Shown one piece after another: positions 18,227 to 33,700 of a DNA stretch of 64,000 nt (the first letter of the stretch is position 1; each line of letters starts with the position of its first letter). The DNA lies in assembly GCA_030248135.1 (NCBI GenBank), contig JASANC010002070.1, positions 155,839-219,838 of the forward strand. Direction: 5' to 3'. The DNA is from Theristus sp. LFF4_11. Lineage: Eukaryota > Nematoda > Chromadorea > Monhysterida > Xyalidae. The notes under the pieces are model-generated. The model was not told the DNA's origin. It worked only from the letters and a program-made list of their open reading frames with translations, and made no database searches. The position numbers were made by a program, and so were the translations under genes.

Positions 18227-19720
18227 TGACTGCGCCGCTCAGCTAGCAACTGATGCTACTTCACTACTGTTTGCTTTCGTTTTCACTCGTCTTCTTGTAC
18301 TCTCCTGTTTTTTTTTGGTACCAACCTGGTGAACATTGTTGCTGTGCTGTGTGTGTGTGTTTGGTTTTGTTTTGCCATTCGTTTGAGCGTTCTGGAGCTT
18401 TTTGGAGTGCCGTTTTTAAGCGGAGATTCTGTTCATTTGAGGCAAAATTGAGGGTTTCTTTAACCATCACTGCATAATGAAATTCGTTTTTTATTGCCAT
18501 GTAATTTGAATTTGATTTGATTAAAAATTTTCATCACAAAAACATGTTTGTCACTTGCTCATTTTTTTGCGCGTTAGATTTTTTGTTTTTCTAATCATTC
18601 GCGGAAATGTTTCTTTTCCGAGCCCCCAACCAAAAAATTTTGAAGGGATCTTTTTATGCTGGGGGAGTGAATTTTTTTAAAGTTTCATCCTGTTAAGCGG
18701 CATTCATGAAGTGTTTTTAAAGCAGGCGCGGCTATTAAACACTGCAAAAGGCGTTTGCGTTGTTTCATTAGCGCCCCCAACAGTGAGCGGTAGCTATGCG
18801 ATTTTTGGTGCATTCACAAAGCGCATGCAGCTGTCGAACAGCTGCGCGAACTTGTCGTTCATTTGCGCAAGCAACAAGTGCTACGTGGCTATGTGGCGTT
18901 TTACGTGTTCGCGAAAGCATAGTTTCGTTGCTCGCTGTGTGGTTTTTTTATTAAACTTCATGAATGTGCCTTAAACACTTGACGGCCCGGTTCGTTCGAT
19001 GTATGGTAACTTTCTTTGTTGTATCTGCTGATATTTGCTAGAGCTGTGATTCGTTGCCAATTCATTCCCAATTGTTTTCTTTTATTGTTCATCGGAATTT
19101 TGTCAGTGTCCCACAACAACACTAATTTTTCTGTTTAATGTCGGTTTCGCGATTTTCTTGGCAAGCGAATAGAGAACAGATAATTGACGAAAATGTGAAG
19201 ATGATTTTCACACTATTTAACAACAATATTTGACTTGTTTAAACTCAACAATCTGTGTCATTTTTGCAACGTGGTTTGCTGTGGTTTTACTGATTTTTTA
19301 TGTATTTTTTGTGCAAGCGAGCGTCGCTCGCAAGGGCTGCTTCTTTTTTATTTCATTTCATGAACGCCTTTTTTACTTTGTTAATTTTTTGTTGGTGATC
19401 AAAAATGTGAATGCTATGCATCCTCCATCAAATACACCGTACTACCACATCCACATTGCTGTCTATATCTTACAATAAACACAGTATCATTTCGACCAAT
19501 AAACTAAGCACAACACAGTAACAATTACGCACTTCCATGATGCAATTAACTAATTATGTGCCCAAGTCTGCTGCAACCGCTACTACAAATAGCTGCCAAA
19601 TGTCCCGTCGGTGTCAATACGCTCTTTTTCACAAAAACCGTCTTTCTTAGTGTTCGTTTCGAAACAACTCCAAATAAGCAACGGAGTAACCGTCTCCAAG
19701 CACAACTTCAACGAATCATC
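18227..19720. other. Intergenic between the MFSD14-like and four-TM genes
   Basis: 3' flank of one gene and 5' flank of the next, both on the plus strand. Apart from the small inverted-repeat element at 18697-18970, I see no gene or RNA. Confidence 0.4.
18697..18970. mobile_element. Small TTAA-flanked inverted-repeat element (piggyBac-type MITE candidate)
   Basis: The left end GCGGCATTCATGAAG and right end CTTCATGAATGTGCC are imperfect inverted repeats (12 of 15). TTAA lies on both sides at 18693-18696 and 18971-18974, as expected for a piggyBac-type target. There is no coding capacity. TTAA in AT-rich DNA can occur by chance, so the class is tentative. Confidence 0.45.
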
Positions 19721-22536
19721 ATGGCCTCCGTTGTCGGTCAAAAGCTTCCACCGACTGCGAAGGACCCGAACCTCTCCAATGACGACTCAGCGTTGCGACG
19801 AACGGAAAGCTGGTCGGAGCCGAGCAGGTCGGTGGAGCAGCTGTGTCCATTACTTGTGATGTTACTTGTTTTCCAACTGTGCTTATTTGTTCTATAGAGG
19901 GACAATGGATGATGGAGATGACAACCTGGTGGTGGATCCGGACGACGGGCAAGATGATAGTACGCGAACGAAGTTGTTCATTGTTGTTCATTGTCTGCGA
20001 TCCAACCAACCAGCCATGTTCCTTGAACTATTCGATCCGGTTGCTTTCAGTCAGTCGTTACACGAGAATGCGCGAGTCACTGCACGTACAGCTGGCCCGT
20101 CTGGAGCAACAGATCAACGAACTTCGTGGCGGTGTGTCTGTGTACTCCGTTTTTTATGACTAACCAATCAACTCTGAGAACTGCGATGACCAACCAATCA
20201 GCTAGTTGCATATATTAGCGAGATAGACTGTTGTATCATAGTTGGCCTCAATGTGGTTTACAAACTGCAACTGCATTGTAGCTGTCAACAGTGGGCACAC
20301 TGAGTAGCGATTTCATTTAGCAGCCATGTTTTCTCAATGTTGCATCGTTTCATTTTGTGCATTTGACTGCAAACGGTGCTTACTGGTGATGTTTAACTAC
20401 CGTATTACCCCCATTAACCCCCCCCCCCCATTAATCCCCCCCCACCAATAAACCCCCACCCCCCCCCCCCGACAAGTTTCCGAATAATCCCCCCCCACAA
20501 ATAATCCCCCATGGGGGTTAATTGGAAACCTGTTTGAAACACATACCCAGCGAATTCAGTGGCTGAATGCAGTGACATTGGTGAAATTGTGCTACCAAAG
20601 GCCCCAAAGGGATGAATTAATGGTAATTTCATCACAAAAGGCTGTTACAAAAGGAAATCTCTGTGAAAAGTAGAAGTTTCTGCGACTTTCTTGCCTGCCA
20701 TGCAAGGTATAATAATAGTTGTCTATGTGTACTCCCGTGTCCACGTGTCACAAGACCACCGTGCGACACTGTTTAAGTACGCTGTTTTCTGGGTTTGTTT
20801 GTCGTGTCCTGTGTTTGATTTTCAAAATTTTTGTTCGGAGCTGCTATTATCTTTTTTGCCATTTTTCAACAAACCCCCACCCCTAGAATTTTTTGTAAAT
20901 AAACCCCCCCCACCAATAATCCCCCCCACCAATAAACCCCCACCCCTAAAAGTCGCTGACGTATTAATCCCCCATGGGGGTTTATTGGGGGTAATACGGT
21001 AAATCTGTTTTAGCCCCGAAGCAGGCGCCAAGCATGGCAGCACGTGCCCGTATTGGAACACCGATGCATCCGGCTGGCTCAATTCGTCAGGCCCAATATG
21101 CAGCAGCTCAGCATGGCCGGCCAGCTGACTGTTCGTTGTTTTTTTTATCGGTTTCTGAGCGATGTTTCACTTTTGAAACCGTTGAAATCGAGGCAAAAAG
21201 TATGCGTTTTCAGTATACCGGACAAAAACGGGCCAACCGCCGGCCTTGTATCAGGAGACAAACGAAGCGCAGACGGAATCCGTTTCAAAAGACGCGGCCG
21301 CTGTGGCCCCTCTGCCTTTGGCCACGTCAGGTGTGGTGTAGCACAAGTTGCAAATCAAATCAAATTTGAAAATTCATCAGCTGTTTCGTGGTGTTTTTTA
21401 CTGAGGGAGAACACAACTTTGAAATACACAGTGATCAACATAGTTTTTACGCATATATGCGTGGCCACAAGCCTACCCAGGCATAAGGACAGTGAATTCA
21501 AAAACAGTGGATAAGTGCAAAACATCATTTTTGCTTTTTGCATTTTATTTTTCTGCTCCAACACCACGATGCGCCGTTGGTCTATTTTTTCCGAATGCGT
21601 GCTTCTCATTCTTCTCTCAGGGTCCCGGGCGCAGCGCAAACGTGTCCTTGGTTGGCCTCAGTGGGTGTGCTTCGCGGTTGCTGTGTTGCACACGCTCATT
21701 GGCGTCCTCGCAGCCGTTGTCTATGTGTACTCCCGTGTCCACGTGTCACAAGACCACCGTGCGACACTGTTTAAGTACGCTGTTTTCTGGGTTTGTTTGT
21801 CGTGTCCTGTGTTTGATTTTCAAAATTTTTGTTCGGAGCTGCTATTATCTTTTTTGGACACGCGACTCAAGAATAATGGGTAAAAGTATAGGTTGCGGGT
21901 GTCTTCGACCGTGTCAAGCATCCTTAACGTACATTTCGACATTATATATATTTGTTTTTTCAAAGCGAACGTGACTGCGTTTGTTTGCAGATTGTCCTTA
22001 TTGTCGATGACGATTGAGAGCGTGTCAATGCTGCTGCTGTTGTCGGTGCCGTTGCTAATCGCTGGGGCAATCAAGAAATGGCCGTCGTTTATAATTGCCC
22101 ATCTTGCGGTCTCTGTACGTTTGTTATTATAATTGCCCATCAAGCAAGTTCAGATTCGAAATTTCAATCGAAATTCTAAATGAACGCAATCCACAACGAC
22201 GAAACGCTGTGTCAGGTTTGCGTTCTGTTGAGCAACGTGATCAGTGTTGCCGCGGCCATTGGCACCAGTCGCAGCAAGCAACCTCCGCAGCCAACTTGGG
22301 ATCACTCGTACTTTGCGAACATCTGTCTACTGTTGGTGCTTGCTGGCTCGTTAGTTCCACTCGTGTTCTGCATCATCCGTCTGCAACGCGGCACGGATTC
22401 GTTCAGCCGCAGCAAACCAACGATCGGTGGGGCCGCTTCAAAGCAGCCGCGCACCGACAAAACGCAGACGGACACTGATGAGCCAATGAAACAACACGAC
22501 CGTGACGCAAAGTCATGGTCACACGACAAGAAATGA
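19721..22536 (+). CDS. Four-transmembrane protein, family not recognised
   Basis: Eight exons with agreeing phases: 19721-19827, 19898-19959, 20051-20131, 21014-21130, 21214-21330, 21621-21774, 21991-22114, 22216-22536, giving 360 residues. ATG 19721 is preceded by ATC and opens a polar N-terminal half of about 165 residues. This half has an acidic patch (DDGDDNLVVDPDDGQDD), a short coiled-coil-like segment (ESLHVQLARLEQQINELRG) and an Ala/Pro-rich linker. Four hydrophobic segments follow, around VCFAVAVLHTLIGVLAAVVY, SVSMLLLLSVPLLIAGAI, LAVSVCVLLSNVISVAAAI and NICLLLVLAGSLVPLVFCII. The Ser/Lys/Asp-rich tail is probably cytosolic. I do not recognise the family; the topology (both ends inside) is inferred. 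An AATAAA at 22779 may be the poly(A) signal. Intron 3 carries a foldback element that contains a copy of part of exon 6. Confidence 0.75.
20398..21001. mobile_element. C-rich foldback element in intron 3 of the four-TM gene
   Basis: 604 bp whose ends TACCGTATTACCCCCA and TGGGGGTAATACGGTA are inverted repeats. Both flanks hold runs of C separated by AATAAA-like or ATTAAT spacers and the palindrome CCCCCATGGGGG (20507-20518 and 20970-20981). The middle carries a 141-bp duplicate of host exon and intron sequence. No obvious target duplication beyond TA. The right end lies 12 bp before the exon 4 acceptor boundary at 21014. Confidence 0.65.
20718..20858 (+). repeat. Captured copy of exon 6/intron 6 of the four-TM gene
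   Basis: All 141 bases read identical to 21716-21856. The copied part holds the last 59 coding bases of exon 6 (from GTTGTCTATGTG), its splice donor AA|GTACGC and the first 82 bases of intron 6. It sits in the middle of the foldback element, in the same orientation as the source. Confidence 0.92.
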
Positions 22537-24219
22537 ACGAATGAATGGACTGTTATTTATGTGTACTCTTGTAACGCGGGTCGATTTTGTTGATTTTTAA
22601 CCTTTGATTTTGACTAATTAATTACATTTCATTCAGCCAATTCCACTCGATGCAAAGTGCACTTTATTTTGTACGTCCATCTCAACACTAATGAATCAGT
22701 CTTTTGCGGCATTATCTTTTATGTTTTTGCATGATAATAATCCGATAAAGTTCAGTAGTCACAAAAATTTTAACAGCAAATAAACCGCAAAAATACTTGA
22801 CCGACCGGAGGGATAACGTTATCTCACTCCATTACTCTTAGTGATAAGTTACAGCCGATGCATCCATTCGTTAATGAGTTTTACGATACAGTGCAAAGAG
22901 GAATATTCTTATCCATGCTCCTCACATTTGATCAAGCAGTATCTCCAACTCCAACAGTTATGAAAGTATCAAAAGTCAAAGTTGATTTCTTGATCAAAAT
23001 ATTTTATTGTTTGAGGAGTCCTGAAAGAACTCTTAGGTACAGTATACGCCGTTCGTGCATTGTGAAAACTTAAAAATCTGAAAAGTAAACAAATTTTTAT
23101 TATTAAATGGGCATTACAGTTGATCGCTGAAGGTGACGGAAGTGCCGAGATGCCTTGTGCCCATTTTCGTCTCATAAAATCACTTGCTCTGCTGAAAGAC
23201 CAGAACAGTTGATGGTGCTTCTCGGCTCAAACAAGACAAAAAGCTTTCATAAACCGAACCATGCTGCATTCTGGGTCTATCTATGTATTCTTTTATCACA
23301 TGTCACGTGTTTTATGTTTGTTTGATCAAGTATATGCAAATTTACGTCGTAACGAGTTTTCACACGAAAACTTTGAAAAAAGAAAAATTTCACAAAAACA
23401 TTCTGCAAACTAGAAAGTGATTAGCAAACAAGAAAAACTAGAATGAAAAACAAGAAAAATGTTCTTTTTTAGTTTAAACCCTGTGTTTGTTTGATAAGTG
23501 AGAAAGATCACATACACCAAAAACCAAAAACCTAATGTTACATGTTTAAACAGGATTAGGATTATGGAATGGATTCCCTTCCCTGGAGTGGTCACGTGCA
23601 CCATTTGCTCATGCACCGCACTTCTAAAAAGGCTTGGCTTAGGCTTAGGGCTGAACTTAGGATTAGGATTAGATTCAGGCTTTGCTTAGGATTAGGTTTT
23701 GGTAATATTCTGAGAATTGTAGTTTATTTTAAGCGTTAAACACACGGTTAGTGTCTAGGTAAATGTCCGTTAACGCAGATGTCTTGCACCAGTCGTTTAA
23801 ACATGTAGGCCAACCCACCAAAAACACAATTTCAAAGAAAATTGTTAGTACTTGGCCCCAAGTTTCGTTAAAAATTTGAGCGTGAATTAAAAACCGCAGT
23901 GACCAAAAAACAAGTTGTTATTGAATGTTGTGTATACCTTTTATTATTCAAAGCACACACACATTATCTCTTGCTTCTTAAGCTTAGATTGCTTTTCAGC
24001 TGCATAGATTGCGCCGTAATGGCATGCAAACCAGCACACCGCTCAGACAGCGCTTATCAAAGCAGCGTTTTTCTAACGATGCTTACAGCCGTGTGTTGCG
24101 CTTGACATCATCATTTTAGATTTTTTGTTCACAAAGAAACAACACGGAAAAGAAAGCTGATCAACGTTTGTAACCGCGCGTACAGGTAAACATCGTAATG
24201 GCACAATAACATTTTTCAG
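22537..24219. other. Intergenic upstream of the KCNQ-like gene
   Basis: No coding exon supported. It holds the dispersed repeat at 23533-23697. A splice acceptor at 24218-24219 precedes the first KCNQ coding exon, so an untranslated exon or a trans-splice leader acceptor may lie at its right end. Confidence 0.4.
23533..23697 (+). repeat. Dispersed repeat with TTAGGC/TTAGGA tract, copy 1
   Basis: Begins ATGTTACATGTTTAAACAGG, runs through GGATTCCCTTCCCTGGAGTG and GCTCATGCACCGCACTTCTA, then degenerates into GGCTTAGGCTTAGGG and GGATTAGGATTAG units. A clearly related copy lies at 60599-60755 in the same orientation. Confidence 0.7.
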
Positions 24220-24253
24220 TGTGTGTACTGTGGAATTCTGCGGGAAAAAAAAC

Positions 24254-28449
<4,196 letters not shown>

Positions 28450-29079
28450 GTGCATTCGTTCAGCTTGCATGACGACGCCGGATGGTCTGACCGGGTAACA
28501 CGCAATTTGTGTTTGCGTCAAACGTCGTTGCTGCCGGAATTATCGATTCCCATGTTGATCTCAGTTTTTACTTTGCTGCATCGTGTGATCGATTTGACCG
28601 GTGATGAAGATGTTCATGGTGTTTTTTGTGCAGTCACTTGTTGACATTTTTGCAGTTTATATGCTCATGTCTTGCGCTCAGAAACGATGTCTTCAAAAGC
28701 ATTTGTAAAGCAGAATCAATACAGTGACAAACATGAATATATCTTACGATACAATGCACTTACCATCATTTTTCTGTGCCACGCTTGATTTTCGTGACGA
28801 TAACAGGCTTGTTATATCATCAACACACATCGCCAGTATGGGTGATCCAATCGATACTGTGCAACAGTGGGGACAACAACTCATCTGTGCTGCAAGGCAA
28901 ACACACCGAAAGAAAAACGAATGCAACCCAACAAATGACTATAGATTTCTAGATTTCTAGTTTCTCTAGATTTCTGAAAGTAATATGCCTTTGTGGAACA
29001 CAAACACGCCTGTAATTTTTTAGCACCGATTCTGTGAGGTCATTGAACCACGCCACGCCCAAAACTCATTACAATCAAC
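28450..29079. other. Intergenic, nothing recognised
   Basis: 3' flank of the KCNQ-like gene and 5' flank of the secreted repeat protein. A short AGATTTCTAG repetition lies near 28939-28975. No gene is supported. Confidence 0.4.
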
Positions 29080-30063
29080 ATGGACGGTTCCACCATTTTA
29101 TTGGGCGCTCTGAAAATTTTTGTTTCAATACTTGCCGTCACCGATTCAATGCCCATTGGTCAGTTTTATTTTTAACTTTCTTTTAACTTGTCAGGCAGTT
29201 CTATTGACAACCACAGAGGGCTTTGCAACAGTCAGGCGATGCGTCCAAACCATACCACCAAATCCAATCAAACTCCACACTGCAGGAATGCCAGCGACAG
29301 CGAGCGTAAACGCAGCTCCAGGGTTTGGCGTCAGTTCACCGCCAGCTCCAGGGTTCGGCGTCAATTCACCACCAGCTCCAGGGTTCGGCGTCAATTCACC
29401 GCCAGCTACAGGGTTCGGCGTCAATTCACCGCCAGCTCCAGGGTTCGGCGTCAGTTCACCGCCAGCTCCAGGGTTTGGCGTCAGTTTACCAGCAGCGACG
29501 CCGATTGCCGCCACAATGACGCCCGACCAAAGCTTTCCGCCGTTTTCCAGCGCGCGGTGGCGCAATCTGTTCCCATCGGGTATCCAGCTGAGCACTGCTG
29601 TGCCACCACCCACGATCGCACCAGCCGCACAGCAACTTTTCAGCCAGTTCAACTTCACGCAGCTGTCCGAAATGTGCTCTGGACAAGCAGGTACGCAAGT
29701 GGCCACATTGAATTGCTCAGTAATGAAGATGAACGGGCAGGGCACACAAAACTATTTTTATCGGTCACCGGATTACTATAAGCTGCATCACCCAGCGTTT
29801 TCCATTTGTTGACCGTTCATACAGGAGTGCAGCGTGCCCGCAACATCGTCGGCTCAGTGCTCGGAGCGGGCGGCGCATCAAGCGGCGCTGCAGCACCGAA
29901 CCTGTTTTCCAGTCTGAACCGCCAAATCGCGCCCATCCCATTCGAACAATCCGCATGCGCGATGCTCGCCAATCTGAATCGACCAGAGTCAATGCTGGAC
30001 TCACTTTTAGATTCTTTGCTGCAGTTCCTGCCAGTAAACACGCCACCTACACCTGGAAAGTGA
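29080..30063 (+). CDS. Small secreted protein with Pro/Gly decapeptide repeats, function unknown
   Basis: Three exons with matching phase-1 junctions: 29080-29158, 29286-29690, 29825-30063; 240 residues. The ATG follows AACA and opens a likely signal peptide (ILLGALKIFVSILAVTDSMP). Exon 2 codes six near-identical decapeptides of the type APGFGVNSPP (about residues 36-95), then a non-repetitive part with LFSQFNFTQLSEMC. Exon 3 gives a Gly/Ala stretch and a hydrophilic end with PFEQSACAMLANL and LLDSLLDSLLQFL. The repeats are recent, since they are also near-identical at DNA level. An alternative acceptor in the same phase at about 29190 would add about 32 residues. AATAAA at 30238 may be the poly(A) signal. 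I do not recognise the family; secretion is inferred from the N-terminus. Confidence 0.6.
29314..29493 (+). repeat. Six tandem 30-bp coding repeats
   Basis: Units start at 29314, 29344, 29374, 29404, 29434 and 29464, each beginning GCT(C/A)CAGGGTT and containing GGCGTCA. The 30-bp period keeps the frame and encodes APGFGV(N/S)SPP. The same array leaves other frames open on both strands, which explains the long overlapping frames there. Confidence 0.9.
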
Positions 30064-30715
30064 CAGACCATTTTTCCCTTCTTTTGTTGACCTAGTTTCT
30101 TGTTTTCATTTGTTGAAATCATGGCAAGGAATGTTTTCTTCAATTTTCGCGGTGTCTGATTGTGTTGATTGACAATAACAGTGGTTGCGAATGAAAACGC
30201 ATGCGACAACAACTTGTCACCGATTTTATCTGTGCAGAATAAAAAATCCACATGAAACTATTTTCAATGTGTAGCACAAAAGCAACAGACGGTTACATTC
30301 ACCATTCTATGTTCACCGCAAATCATTACCATCATAAAATATCGGCTTTTTACGTTCAAACAACAAATGGCACTACGGATCGTCTCATGCAGCAATAAAT
30401 GAATGTTTTAAACTATGGCAAACAGTTCCAAACGGTTATAATTATACTTGTTTCAAAAAGAAAAATAGATGCCGACGTCCCGGTTTCAAACAACCCTTTT
30501 GCCTCAGCTACCGATTCAAACTCCACAACTCTACAGAAAGTGACAAGCATCCAATTTCACGGCATTCATACAATGTATCACAATAAACCTTTCAATGCAT
30601 CCACTCTGACAGTAAGCCATTAAAATGCTATACAGCAACAAAACAAACAACCAAAACCGCAGATAGACTAGCTGCGCCCAATGAACGACTTTCGCCGACA
30701 CACAACCACTGATGT
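30064..30715. other. Convergent intergenic region, nothing recognised
   Basis: Separates the 3' ends of the secreted-repeat gene (plus) and the zyg-11-like gene (minus). AT-rich, no gene supported. Confidence 0.4.
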
Positions 30716-33700
30716 TCATTTGCACAAGTGCATAATATCACGGGCGTACTGTCGAATGCACGCGTGCACACAGGTGGCACAGTGTTGTTTGCGCTCATCA
30801 TTGTCGTGTGCGTGCGTCGTGTGCTCAGCGATGTCAGCAACAACCTGCATCACCGCAGCAGCCTTGCACATCGGCACGTATCGCGCTGCGTTCTGCGTGC
30901 ACACGTGACGCATCGCCCAGAGTGCCCAGAGCTGTGCGCCGCACACGTCCGCACGATGCAGCAACGCCACAAACGGACGGAACGAGCGGTACGCGACCAT
31001 CTCCGTGTCCGGCTCGCTCCATTGCACGATCGTGTCGCACTAAACGCTACCGGTTTTTTTGTATCTATAGTTGCTTGCTTGAAATTCGTGCCACACCACA
31101 GGGTGGCGTGCACAAGTAATCGCAACAACTTCTGCGCCACCCTGTGTAGAGTTAACTGTTGCGACTGGATGCGCTGCAACGAACGAGAACGCACCAGTGC
31201 GCGATTGCAGGTCTCCCAGGACGGCTGTCGGTTGTACCACGGTGGCGTCAAGCAGACGTTCGCGAGAATGCCGGCCGCGAAATAGCTGACGTCGTTCTTC
31301 TCGCTGTGCAGCAGCTTTCTGACAGACAAGAAAACACACACAAACAAATCGCACATGGTTCAGTGTAGACGTTCGGTTAATCAAATCTAAAGTTAACACA
31401 GCGCCGTACATCATCAGCTCGAGACACTGATCAGCAGCGATCAACTGCGAATGCAACGACGGCACTTCGGCGATGTTGTTCTGCAAACGAATTTGTGTTT
31501 GGCTTGCTGTGTCAGCGGTTGCGCCAATAACAGTCGAACTCGAAGCACACCACGGTACACGAACCAACAAGCCGAGCACTTTCGTCTGCACACTGGTCGA
31601 CGTGTTGAACAGACGCAGCACGTCCAGTACGATCGTCAGTCCGCCTTCGTTCACAAACAACGTGCACGTCGGCGGCGACTCATCTGCAAACGGCACAACT
31701 AAAAACATGTTGAGATTTGAGAAAAACACAACCACGACTGCCAGCAAAAACTGAACACTGTTCTCTGTCAGGAAATCAGAAATCGAAACGAACCAGTGAG
31801 ATTCCATAGTGCGCTGAGCGTGAACTTGAGCGTGATGTCGCTGTTGTACTGGTTGTTGTGTTGCTGCTGCTGCTGCTCCTGGTCGTGCTCGTGCGCCTTG
31901 CGCTTCACCAACTCAAGCAGGAAACGCATGTAACGTCGGTTGGTGCCCAATTGCACTGTGCTCTCCGTGGGAACCGGAAACAATAACGAACGAACGAACG
32001 AAAAGTGAACAGTTGCAAAAGTATGGACTGGTCAGACAGAAGCAATATGACCAAACGTGAACAACACCCAAGATCGCCACCAACTTTCGCAACCAAGAAC
32101 GACACAATGGCAACGGTCATTCGCGAGATCGCATCATCTGGATTGTTCACCATCGACTCGAGCGCTGTCTGGCAACATTGACTCAAGTCGAAACACTGAA
32201 GAACAAGCGAAATGCGGAATGCCGACAACAGTGACACGACTCAAGTGATCGGAACACCAAAACCCATGTGTTGTTGGCAGCCACTTCACATCGCTCAGCT
32301 GTGCTGCACAACGCCACTTACCGACAGTTGCAGTATGTGGTCGTTGCACAACGTTAACCAGATGTTTTTGTGCAGCTGAAAATGAACACAGATTCCGCAT
32401 AATTCGACCGTACACTAAGCAACATCAGTTCATACAAGCGGTCCTTGTATTCGTTACTTGTGTGTGATGCGGATTGTTGCGCGCCGCGAGCAGACATCGT
32501 TGCACGAGGTTCTTGATTTGCATCGCTGTGAACCTGCAACGCAACACAGCTCATTATTACTACACCGGACACCGATCCACAACGGTGCGAATTTGAAACG
32601 AATTCAATGCTGGAACCGACCTCTGCACTCGCGAATGCCTGCACAGATGGTAGAGACACGCGGTGCCGGCCAGCTGCATCGACATCGATCGCTCATAGTG
32701 AAACATGGTCTTGATCACAGCCTGTCAGTGCGAAATGTAACCTCGAATTTGCTACAACCTGACAGATGCAACGTAATCAGAGCCAGCAAAACACTCTCGA
32801 TGTTACAAGCGAGTCGCACTTCAAGCCATATACTAGCCTACAGCTCGTATTTACTCAGCCGAAAAGAGTGAATCAGCCGAAAATGAAACAAACCATTGTG
32901 CCACAAACACAAACCGGCACACGCACATCAAAGAACTCGTGCACTTCATCGCCGCTGAACTCCTCATAGCTCGTCTGCAGTTCACTGAACGCCGCATACA
33001 GGCTCTTCGCGACGAACACTTCGCGTCGCAGTTGACAGTACACGTTCAACGCACACAGCATCTGCGCTCGGTTCGCAGAGCCGGCGACCTGTTGTGTCGT
33101 GATGGCAAATGGAGGAATTCTTGCCGCTGCAAGCTCACCGACTCGATTATTATGACGCTGTTCAAGTTTGTTCACGGTTCATCTTTGATGCTCTATGCTT
33201 ATTCTGCTCAAAGTATCCGATGGATAGCATAGCAACTGAACTGAACACACAATACGGTCGTGTGAAAGAAATCATGGCAGACAACGACCGACACGAAAAC
33301 GGAACGTGAAACGTAGCGATGCGTCACTAAAATACCACTGGATGGATGCCACCAAAAAGTGCGCGCACGAGCGCATACGCCTCGCCGACCGTGATGTTAG
33401 CGTTCGCCTGCAGCTTGAGCACCGTCTGCGTCGCGCACAGCTCGGACGTGCCAGCCGTGTCAGCCAGCAGACCGATGAACGTGAGCTGCGGGTGGCTGAG
33501 CACGAACTGCTCGATTCGCTCCTCCGTGATTCGTGTCGTCATCACGTTGCCACCGACGTCGAACGCCGCAAGACACGCCAGTCGCGGCAGCTCACATTCG
33601 AGCGAGATCAGACTCGACGCGAGCCAGCCTTGAAAAATCCAAGTGTTCTGCACTGCCGTTTGCGTTTATACATTGAGTACGTTATGATAGCACTGGCTTC

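Noticed and set aside
29191..29745. Minus-strand frame and second plus frame across the 30-bp repeats
   Set aside because: A 30-bp period keeps all frames open. The plus frame with the signal peptide and phase-matched introns explains the region better.
31040..31807. 255-codon minus-strand frame read as one exon
   Set aside because: It runs through introns; only parts (31683-31565, 31480-31410, 31318-31195) match ZYG-11, joined by proper splice sites.
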